Assembly (NCBI GenBank): GCA_911728455.2
Contig: OU452231.1
Location: 5,982,963-6,046,962, forward strand
Source of the DNA: Marthasterias glacialis
Taxonomy: Eukaryota > Echinodermata > Asteroidea > Forcipulatida > Asteriidae
Direction of reading: 5' to 3'
DNA length: 64,000 bases
The position numbers were made by a program, and so were the translations under genes. Shown here piece by piece: positions 49,101 through 61,100 of this stretch; within the stretch, counting starts at the first letter, position 1, and each line of letters starts with the position of its first letter. Under the pieces are notes generated by a model that had not been told where the DNA came from, did not search any database, and worked only from the letters and a program-made list of their open reading frames with translations.

Positions 49101-52100
49101 AGACACACCGAAAAGACCCCCCTTGGCTTCCCAATTTGATGTTTCTGATTTGATGGGACAAACACCCAACAGATCCATGATGACTCCAGCTAGGATGGTA
49201 AGTTCCAACAGAAGATCGCAGAAATTAAAGACTATGGGGGTTCTGGTCCTACCCATTTTGAACTTGTTTCACTGCAGGGGGGTGTTTCATGAGTGTTAAA
49301 GGGGGCTGTGTCGTCCTGATTATAGCAGTAAATAGAATAATCCAGTTACTACGTGCACGTACGCGCCAGCGGTCACATCACAGTTTGACAAAGACGGCAC
49401 CCTTTGTGATTTGACCGCAAACACGCGTGTGCAGTATCTGGGTGAGAGTTCATCTTTCCATGCACAGCCACAGGCCTGCTATAATCATGACGACACAGCC
49501 CCTTTAATGCTATAAAGATGGTCATGGTGGAAAACTTCCCTTGAAATAATTTTGCCTGAAATACGATATATATTTTTTTGAGAAGTGAGTAAAACAATTA
49601 GTTGTGATCTCGCGAGACCAAAACCTGATGTTTGAAAACAATGAAAACACATAATGGGGTTTTTCACTATTTTCTTGTTATTCCGATGATCGATTGAGCT
49701 TAAACTTTCACAGGTTTATTTCATGTGTATGTCGGGGTCACATAAAGTACGGATTCTGGTCTTTGACAATACCAATGTTATTGTTATGTACAATGCTTTA
49801 AAACGACCGTCTATGAACATTTTACTAACAAAAATCAAAGAATTAGTTTGTCGGTTCATATTTGTTGCAGTTTAATTTATCGGTTCATATTTGTTGCAGT
49901 TTAATTTATCATCGCTGGATCAGTCTCGCCTCAACTCCCTCTTTCTGGCCACTCCCATACATTCTTCCAACGGAGCCCTAGAACCATCTGCTGTTCAAAC
50001 GCCAGGGGGTGTAACAGAGGATTTCACAAGTACAAACATCAACCTGCTGCTGGGTGAAGACCCAGGAGTGGCAGGTAAAAGCTTAATAAGTGTGTCACTG
50101 AAAACATGATCTTCCTCTTCCTCTGAAGAAACAGTACCAAATAGCCTAAAACTGGTTACCATGAATGTTTGCTTAGCATAGAAACATCTAGCCTGGCAGA
50201 AAGGGGCTACCAGCCACAATGATGTCGAGTTTGCATTGTTGGTGACCGGTGCCCCGCAAAATTATTTTCTCAACAAAGCAACCTGTTCCAAATCAATTAA
50301 ATTGCAATTCTGTCCTTTTGGCTTTTAGCATCAGAGGGTCTGTTTGAGGAATTCATGAGTTGTTTCATCAACCACCAGTCACCGACAGATGTGTTTACAC
50401 TGGTTGCAAAGTACCAGCAGGTGTGTGTGGAGCAAGTTGACATGTTGAACAGCCTCGTCCGAAAAGCAGGTCTCAGTTCCTCATATGGTGTTCCCAAGAA
50501 GTGAGTGTTCCTCCTAATCTCTGTCTTCTACTGAGCCATGCTTTTTTCTCCTCTGCGGATGAGTGTATGGAGTTTCCTGGCCGAGCGGTCTAGTCCGCCG
50601 AACTTAAATTCTGTAGTTTACAAAATGTTGGTTTTCCCGGCCTGGCCAATCGCGACACTTGTGTCCTTGAGCAAAAACGTTTTACCATAATTGCTTTGTC
50701 CTTCGGATAGGACGTTAAGCTGTATGTCTCATGTACTAGGATAAGTAGAGCACGTAAAAGAACCCATCGTGAAAGAGAAGGGGTTTACCCCGCTGTTTCT
50801 GGTTCAGATAGCAAGCACCCTTGTCTACAGGTTTCCTCATGCTTCTGAGCTACAGTGATTAAGTTCGCTTGTGACGCATCCTTGGTTTCTTTACCAGAAA
50901 TTAATAATAATAATAACAATAATAGTAATAATAATAATAACAAAAGATCAAAGCAATGGAAAGACGTCCTCCTTGATTTCAAAATTTACACAGGGAATGA
51001 TGTGTCTCTTGATAATCTCTCTTTAAGTCACAAAACAAACTTTTATGTTGAAAGAAATTTGTATTAGATTACAGACAAGTCTTTTTCCTTAATTTGAGAA
51101 TTCTGGCTTATGTAAATAGAGTGTACTCATTTTCTTATTTTTTGTCTTTTTCATGGTACATCAGTACTGTATTCTGTCTCAAAGTGTATTTATGAATCGT
51201 GTCTCACTTACATGAGAGATTTTACGTTTTTTTTTCTGTTAAAGATTTGCTCGCACAGTTGAGGTTCTGCGTCTACTGGAGCAAGAGAAATGTACATGGC
51301 GCTTGATCGGGTCCCTTTACCAAGACAGACAAGCTGTACTTGAGGAGTATGAGGCAGAGAATATGGATGTTGAAGTAAAGGTACTAGACTTATAGTTCTT
51401 TGTGTTTTCTTTTCAGTGGCCAGGGGGTTGGTGTGGGGAAGGGGGTGCTCTTATTCACTTGGCTTAACCAGTTGCCGCCGGGATTCTTTTTTTGTCTGGC
51501 GCGGGATTGCCAGAATTTTTTTTTCTTTGAGGGTACCGCTGGCACAAAGAAACCCTGACTTGACAATGCCAAGAGAAGAAAGATTCTCTTTGTTGGATCG
51601 TCCGTTTTGTTGCTCAACCGAGAAAATGTCAAATTCACACACTGTGATTTGCAAAACATCGGCCGTTACCTTCGGCATAGGAGTCAGCGTTTTAGCTAGC
51701 GAGCCGTGCAGCCGTGTTTTGCACGGCCATTTTTCTGAAATCACGGCCTATTTTTTCAAGCACGGCTTTGTGTCTGAAATCAAGCCGTGCACTACTTTTG
51801 AATAAAATATGTGCTGTAATATTATCCCAGTTTAAAATTGTATATTATTCAAATTAACCATAACAAAAAAGTAACCAAAAAAGTAAATAAAAAAAGACAG
51901 AAAACCGTTGACTCCAATCCCCAAAAGACGCAAGTTGCTTCGTGTTGAACTAACGCGGGTACCGTGTGTGTTAAGCAAATTAAATGGATTCGTAAAACCG
52001 AATAATAATTGTGGAATGAACACATGGAACCATACCTGTCCTACGCAATCGTATGCGTGTATAAAAACTTTGATGGAAAACGGACGGGAAAAAAGAGGGT

Positions 52101-55100
52101 AATGAAATCGGAGAGAAGAAAAAATAACAGATTTCGTCTTGAAGGTAAGGATTGACCCGAGTTTCTGCCTTTCATTGTTAAAAATCCCGCCAAAAATTCA
52201 GTAAATTCTTCAGCCATTATGAAACAAGATTATAGAACATCGGCCTTGTCCAGTGTCAGAGTTCGACTCTGGCGTACGCTGGTCAAATAACATGGCGGCG
52301 CGACCAGCTGAAACACCTTGCCAAATGGTCCGGTCGGCCAGTCAAAAATATCTGCAATGGCATAATATAGGCCTAAACTCCTACAATTTATCTTTTTTTC
52401 TGAGGAGGCTACCCTTTTCAATTAAAACTGCAAGCAAATTTAAATAAGCAATAATTATCCAACTATTTCGCCGCGTGGCTATTCAGCACTCAAGTTTTCG
52501 ATCCTCCATGGTCGATTCGCAGTGCACGCTTGCTGAATTTATTGCAACCGCTGGCCGTAGGGCGAAATTGGCCAATGGCAAAATTCGTTACACGCGGTGT
52601 AGGAATTCAACAGCCAATAGAAACATTCGTTTCACGCTATGTAAATTAGGAAGTGAAGTCCGTTCACCTCCATCGGTAGATTGCCATGCACACCGTGCGG
52701 TATGGCAATGCAGACTTGTGTAGGCAAAGCAAACTGGTTTGCAACGTCCAGATTTTGACTCGCACGTGTGGATTGTTTACGATTGAGCAACAGTAGTTTG
52801 GTGTTTTACAACTAAACTGATGCCTCCAGCTTGCAAGTAAGAACAAAACTGTAGTAAATCGTTGTTTTTCTGCATGCATGAAAGTTAGAGAACTTTGTTC
52901 TTCTTTTAAATCAAGTGAGGCTACATCGCTACCTTGTCCACCAATAATCATGAGAACTAAAAATAAAATTACTGTTGCGACGATCGTACAAGCCCTCCAA
53001 CTCCGATATTGAAGGTTCAGTGACTAGTTCATGTCATTCACTTCAGTTTAAATTTTATCAAGTCGGTTGTAAAGTTACTTGTTTAGTTCTTCATGCGTGA
53101 TTAACTTCACGCATTTCTTTTTTACTATCAATAATTTACTTGTACTATAAACATACTTGGCGCTGTTTTAGGTTTTTGTTTACAGAAAATGTTACTGAAA
53201 ATGTCCACAAAGATCAGTTAAAACTTACCTCTGATATGTGTCCCATTTAAGTTATTATTCATTTTCCAATAATAACACAAATTTTATGCCACCTAAAACA
53301 TCAAGACTCGTGCTCAGCTTAACTTTACTAAAGTAATTATAGTAATATGATGTTTATTGAGATTCTTTTTATTGTGCATATCATTGCAGAGTTTTGTTAA
53401 TTGGTATTCTGGTTTTTTTATGGTTATTTCATATAAACTAAAGCCACTTGCTTGCACCTACATGCACTGAATAATGTCTCATTAAAAAAAATCACTTAAC
53501 AGTATTTAAAAGAGAAACACATGAATTTTTAATTTCTTAAAATAAACTCCAAAAAACAAATATTCATAAGACACAACATTGGAACCCAGATTCAGTGCCA
53601 AGAATACACCAGATAGTATCTACAAACAATCAATAAAGAGCTTCCTGTGCCCTTTATCCTATTTCATTCAAATTAATCAATATTAAAACAACAAAATTAA
53701 TTGTTTAGGTAATTTGGAAGACTTAGCGCACTGACCGCGTTGTGCTCGTGCATGGTTTGCGCACCAGGTAGATTTTTGCTTAAAAAAAAGTTGCACACCC
53801 TATTTTTCAATTTGCACTCCCACTTTTCAAATCCTAGCTAAAACACTGATAGGAGTGGCACTAAACATGGAACCATGGCTTGATTGCCGGCTCACTCTGA
53901 CTTACCTCCATTCAGCTGAAACAAAATGAATGAACAATAGTGGAAGCCTCTCGACGCCTCGTTATCCCCTTCTTGAAACAAAAGGACAATGGTCTATAAT
54001 CAGGGATTTCACAAAAACCGCCTCTCAATGGCCACAAAATACGAGTAAACGCATGACCTTTTTTGTCCTTGTGTGGGTGAATCGAAGCGTTACAAGGCAT
54101 GTGCGTGGTCTGCGCACGCTCTGCAGGTGAATGACTGGGCGACCTTTGCTCCGGTGGTCTGCAAAAATCACAGGATGGCGTCGCAAGACGTCCTCCATTT
54201 CCAGGCAGGGGAAACATTTGCGCTTATTGACATCATCTGGTTTCAACTGGTTAAGATTCAGATGTCTGCCTGGTTTATCACAGATCAAAAAATTATACAA
54301 ATATTATAACATATACAAAAAATGTCACAATTTCTCTGAGTTTTTCACCCATGTGCACTGTTTTGTAATGTCATCCTCTCAACAGTTATTTATTATCATT
54401 CATTTTGAAATAACAAACTGATTGTTGCCTAAAGAAACTATGACGAACGAATACTGGAAAGTCCACAAGACAACATGTTCGGTTTGTCGAAATCAATTCT
54501 TTGCACTTTCGTTCCTTACTCTACTGAAAGCCCACAATAATAGACAAAGCAAAGCTATGAAACAATAGTGAGAGAAAACCAGACCAAGTAATTTATCTTG
54601 GTAAGATTTTAGTTATCCTTTTTTGTACAGCAATTTAGGATTGTATGCTTTTAACTTTCAAAACATGCTTAGACCTCCAAACAGAGTGAAAAAAGCATCA
54701 TTGAAGCATTTTTCCAGCGAGACAGCGACGTTCGACAGAACCAGATAATAGTTGACTGGCTTGAAGTGAACTCCAGAGATGCTCTGAGATATGGGTATGA
54801 CCGAGCGGAATTCTACTCCAAGTCCGTCTGTTGGTAAGAAATTTCTGTTCTGTTGAAGTAAACACATCTAGTGTCGTGTCTTGTCCTAGTGGATAAGAAC
54901 ACCAGACTCAAGCTCTGGTGTTTCTGATCAGCAGAGTGTGGGTTTGAGTGGGTTCTTGTTCTTAACAAGACACTTAACCATCATTGCTTCGTCCTTCGGA
55001 TGGGACCTAAAGTTGTAGGTCCTGTGTGTTATGTAATGCAGGTAAAAGAACCCAGTGCACTTATCGCAAAGAGAAGGGGTTCGCCTCGGTGTTTCTGGTT

Positions 55101-58100
55101 TAATTGGCTGCAGATTGCGCCACAGCACCTTGTAAACCGTTACATGGTGCTATGTAAAGGAACAGGTCTCATACTTCAAAACGTATACTCGGCATACCTT
55201 CAATTTTGCGTGTTGTAAAGCGCTTTGGGTTTGATCAGTGTGAGGCGCTCAATAAATCTAATTATTATTATTATTGTTGTTTTAAAATACTCATATTTTT
55301 GTAGTAATCTTCAGTGTTGCACCTTGTCAGTTAGTGGTGTTTCATATGTTATTGTTGTAATGGTAAAACTTGGTTATTTTAACGGTTACTGGTTAGTCCA
55401 GATTTTGTAGAGGTTTTTATTGTACAAGATTTACTTTATTTTATTGATTACAATTATATACCTTTCACTTTGTTTGTTTTGTTGAATTTTTGATATTCAG
55501 TGTCACATTTCATTTTAGTATGAATTCTCAATCTGAAATTGATAAATAGATAAACAGACCATTTAATGTTGTCCTAGATTAACCACCTGTTGTCTGTTTG
55601 CTGTAACAGGGAAAACACCTTGCACAGTCTACAACGTCAAGTAACGTCAGACCAGCAACAGTCTTTGCCTCACTTGGATCCGGATGCACCGATTAGGGAG
55701 CGAACGCCTCTTGCTGATTTAGACAAGGTAAGGGATTGTTGTGTTAAGGTGAAAAAGTCATTATATGAAAGTAAGGTCATAACTCAATTTGGTGGAAAGG
55801 CAGCGTTTTAGCTAGCGAGCCGTGCAGCCGTGTTTTGCACGGCCATTTTTCTGAAATCACGGCCTATTTTTTCAAGCACGGCTTTGTGTCTAAAATCAAG
55901 CCGTGCACTACTTTTGAATAAAATATGTGCTGTAATATTATCCCAGTTTAAAATTGTATTATTATTCAAATTAACCATAACAAAAAAGTAACCAAAAAAG
56001 TAAATTAAAAAAGACAGAAAACCGTCGACTCCGATCCCCAAAAGACGCAAGTTGCTTCGTGTTGAACTAACGCGGGTACCGTGTGTGTTAAGCAAATTAA
56101 ATGGATTCGTAAAACCGAATAATTGTGGAATGAACACATGGAACCATACCTGTCCTACGCAATCGTATGCGTGTATAAAAACTTTGATGGAAAACGGACG
56201 GAAAAAAGAGGGTAATGAAATCGGAGAGAAGAAAAAATAACAGATTTCGTCTTGAAGGTAAGGATTGACCCGAGTTTCTGCCTTTCATTGTTAAAAACCC
56301 GCCAAAAATTCAGTAAATTCTTCAGCCATTATGAAACAAGATTATAGAACATCGGCCTTGTCCAGTGTCAGGGTTCGACTCTGGCGTACGTTGGTCAAAT
56401 AACATGGCGGTGCGACCAGCTGAAACACCTTGCCAAATGGTCCGGCAGGCCAGTCAAAAATATCCGCAATGGCATAATATAGGCCTAAACTCCTACAATT
56501 TATCTTTTTTTCTGAGGAGGCTACCCTTTCAATTAAAACTGCAAGCAAATTTAAATAAGCAATAATTATCCAACTATTTCGCCGCGTGGCTATTCAGCAC
56601 TTCCACCTGACGAACGTTCAAGTTTTCGATCCTCCATGGTCGGTTCGAGGTTGCAGTGCACGCTTGCTGAATTTATTGCAACCGCTGGCCGTAGGGCGAA
56701 ATTGGCCAATGGCAAAATTCGTTACACGCGGTGTAGGAATTCAACAGCCAATAGAAACATTCGTTTCACGCTATGTAAATTAGACAGTGAAGTCTGTTCA
56801 CCTCCATCGGTAGATTGCCATGCACACTGTGCGGTATGGCAATGCAGACTTGTGTAGGCAAAGCAAACTGGTTTGCAACGCCCAGATTTTGACTCGCACG
56901 TGTGGATTGTTTACGATTGAGCAACAGTAGTTTGGGGTTCTACAACTAAACTGATGCCTCCAGCTTGCAAGTAAGAACAAAACTGTAGTAAATCGTTGTT
57001 TTTCTGCATGCATGAAAGTTAGAGAACTTTGTTCTCCTTTTAAATCAAGTGAGGCTACATCGCTACCTTGTCCACCAATAATCATGAGAACTAAAAATAA
57101 AATTACTGTTGCGACGATCGTACAAGCCCTCCAACTCCGATATCGAAGGTTCAATGACTAGTTCATGTCTAGTTCATGTCATTCACTTCAGTTTAATTTT
57201 TATCAAGTCGGTTGTAAAGTTACTTGTTTAGTTCTTCATGCGTGATTAACTTCACGCATTTCTTTTTTACTTTCAATAATTTACTTGTACTATGAACATA
57301 CTTGGCGCTGTTTTAGGTTTTTGGTTACAGAAAATGTTACTGAAAATGTCCACAAAGATCAGTTAAAACTTACCTCTGACATGTGTCCCATTTAAGTTAT
57401 TATTCATTTTCCAATAATAACACAAATTTTATGCCACCTAAAACGTCAAGACTCGTGCTCAGCTTAACTTTACTAAAGTAATTATAGTAATATGATGTTT
57501 ATTGAGATTCTTTTTATTGTGCATATCATTGCAGAGTTTTGTTAATTGGTATTCTGGTGTTTTTTATGGTTATTTCATATAAACTAAAGCCACTTGCTTG
57601 CACCTACATGCACTGAATAATGTCTCATTAAAAAAAATCACTTAACAGTATTTAAAAGAGAAACACATTAATTTTTAATTTCTTAAAATAAACTCCAAAA
57701 AACAAATATTCATAAGACACAACATTGGAACCCAGATTCAGTGCCAAGAATACACCAGATAGTATCTACAATCAATAAAGAGCTTCCTGTGCCCTTTATC
57801 CTATTTTATTCAAATTAATCAATATTAAAACAACAAAATTAATTGTTTAAGGTAATTTGGAAGACTTAGCGCACTGACCGCGTTGTGCTCGTGCATGGTT
57901 TGTGCACCAGGTAGATTTTTGCTAAAAAAAAGTTGCACACCCTATTTTTCAATTTGCACTCCCACTTTTCAAATCCTAGCTAAAACACTGTGGAAAGGTC
58001 ATATAGTGGCGTGTCGTAGCCAAGTGGTCTAGTATGGCGGAGTCGAGCTTGGGTGTTTCTAATCAGCAGAGTGTGGGTTCAAGTCCCAGTCTTGACACTT

Positions 58101-61100
58101 GTGTCCTTAAGCAAGGCACTTAACCATTATTGCTTTGTGCTTCGGATGGGACGTGAAGCTGTTGGTCACGTGCGATGTGCATTGCACGTAAATGAACCTA
58201 CACTATAGTTACACTAATCGCTAAGAGAAGGAGCTTGCCTCGATGTTTCTTACAGCAGATTATGTCTCATCACCTTCTAAAACCTTTCAAGGTGCTATGT
58301 AAATGGGTCTCAAAAACTCGGCATACCAGCAGGGATGAGATTCCTACGAAGTTTTCCTGATTTCCGGATTTCATAAAACTAATGTTGTGGAATTTTTTTG
58401 CTAAAAAAAAATAATAATATATATATATTTTTTAATGTAATTTACATACATCCAGGCCCTTGTAAAGCCTTAACACAGTACTTGTACTGTATTTTGACTA
58501 CACCAAGGTGCTTGCCCCATCTACATTTAAGCACAGAATGCTGCCATAGATACGGGTTCTGGCGTGGTTGGTAGCCAACAAACCCTCCATCGGTGTTTAG
58601 TGGATTTTTCATTTTCATCCACTCTCTTCCCTGTACCAGTCTTAAAAACATGCTGCGGCTCTGAATAGACCGTTCCGGCCTGTCAATCAAACTGCGCGCA
58701 TTGACCAATTGGATCACGCCTTTTGGTCATGTGACCTCGGTCAAACTCGGTCACACGTGCAGCGTAAACGTACACAAACGAAGGTGTGTGGGCGGGGCTT
58801 GTTGCCAAAGCCGGAACGGTCTATAGTGAACTTGATCAGTTGTGCCTTATAAATCGTCATTGTTTTCATGAACAGCCACTTATCTTTATGTGCGCGAGAA
58901 GAACGTTTTTGAGATAATCAACGTTGAAGTTTTGTTTGCGTTTAAAACGTCATTCCACAGGTAAAATAAGTACTATTTTTCATCAATGCAATGTTAAATG
59001 ATACTCAAGTACATAATCGTAACTATAGAATCATATTTTTTATATGGAGAAATGCTAAAATATGATTAAATATCAATTAAAGATAAGTGGCTGTTCTTGA
59101 AAACGGTGACGAAATGCTTCTTCTTATTATTATCTTGTGACATTGTTTTGAGTGTACATCTTGAACTGGTTAACAAACAAAGGATGTTGTATGGTGACTA
59201 CAGAAATGTAGGCTGCCATTCATGATTATGTTTTAGCTGTAATTTAAAAAAAATTTCATTTCTTACGTTTCAGGAGGATGAAGTACGCCTCTTAAGTGAG
59301 GTCTTCAGTAACATCAGAGCAGGATTGATGGAAGAAGCTCAGCGACTGTGTAGGAAATGTGGACAGTCCTGGCGTGCCGCAACACTAGAGGGATGGCGGC
59401 TGTATCACGACCCGAACGTCAAAGGTGAGTTGATATCTAAATAAAGCATTTTTTATTGGGTTGGTAGTGAGTACAGCGCTTGCCTCTCACCACTGTGGCC
59501 CTGGTTTGATACTCGGTTAAGGCCGTATGTCAGTAGAGTTGTACGTTGGTTCTTTCCCATGCCACAAGGGTTTATCTCCGGCCCCTCCTTTTTTCCCTCC
59601 CTCTGGAAAAAATCAAACACGTTCGATCTCTGGCTGTGCTTTTTGATACGGCTGGCAAAAGGCCAGCAGCTCAATCCTTCGCAGTTCAGCTTCTAAGCTG
59701 TGAGTAAGGCTCCCAAATTATTATCGTCAAACAGTTACTGTCTCGCACAAGCCATGACGTCAACTTTTTAAAGTTTATAATCATTATACGATTGTTTTCT
59801 CCTCTTTTTGGTGTTATGATTGGCTTTATTGTTTGAAGTCTGAAACAGGATTTCGGAATTGTTAACGAGATCAAAATGGTTTATGTGACTTGTGACATTT
59901 GTGTCTTGCATTCCTTTGGCAGCCATCTTTGTCATCAATGAACTTATACAATACAGTGCCTGATTTTCTGACTTTACAAAGTATAAATAAGATTTTAATA
60001 TTTTACATTATATTGAAAGAAAGATTGTTAATTGGCTGGTGACATTAATGTGATGGTATCATTTTGAAAACTAGTTGATTCTATCTTACAAAGTCTCTCG
60101 TCATGATTATTTCTGTGCTTGTACCTCAGGTCCCTCATCAGGAAATCTTGAGCAAGTGGAAGGGAACAAGTATCGTGACATCTGGAAAGCTGTTTGCTGG
60201 AGGATGTCCGAAGATGAGAGGGTCAATGTGTATGAACGTGCCATCTACGCTGCTCTCAGTGGAAATCTTAAGGAGGTATTTTAACTTAAGGATGTGTTGC
60301 AGAATAAAGTTAGCAAGCATTGCACACCAAGTTTAGCCCCAGGAATTACACAATTTTTCTGTGATCACCTGCGAGATTAATTTTCTGAATTTCCGGAAAC
60401 AGTAGCCTGTGTATTTTTCCGTAGGACTCAGAAGCGCAAAGTACACAGTGCTTAACACACATTGGTATGAGGGTAAAACCAAAAATCAGGAAGTATTTTC
60501 TGATTTGTGGAAAATCTGTCTGAGAGAGTATAACATTTTTTTGTATACACCTCATCCAGTGGCGAAGTGTTTAAGAATCCCCAAAGCAAAAACAGCTCTC
60601 AAATCTCTGTCTAATGGAAGTGGGAAAGGTTTTAAGAAATGTCTCTTTCTGAACTACACAATAACAATAGAATGACCACAGAGCCAGAATCAAGCACAGA
60701 TTTCTCTGGTGTTTATGAGGCTTTACAAAAGCATGATGTTCTTCCTACTATAATATGAGTTCTGAAGTTTTTGCCCCTCAGAAAAAAATCACCCAAACTG
60801 TAGCCTGTTAAGCCTATACCATATCTACATGTAAATAAGCCCTTGTACTCAAAACAGTTTTCCTACCCTTTTTCCAAGGGCCAAATAGCATGTCTGCATA
60901 CAGCTGCGTTTGTCATTGGCAATAGTACTGACAGATTGAGAAAGCAGCGTCTATCAAACCTGAAACAAAATCAACTTTTTTTTTTGTTTAAAAAAAAATG
61001 TATTTTTTTTTTCTCAAACACTTTGTTGCGCTTTCAGTTACTTTCTCACAAAATAAACTCCATCAGGTTGATTGACTCCTTGTCTGATTATTTCAGCTTC

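Noticed and set aside
56798-57154. 118-codon minus-strand frame in hAT copy 2
   Set aside because: The matching frame in copy 1 (52664-52951) is shorter and altered, with no transposase motif; it is not conserved as a protein.
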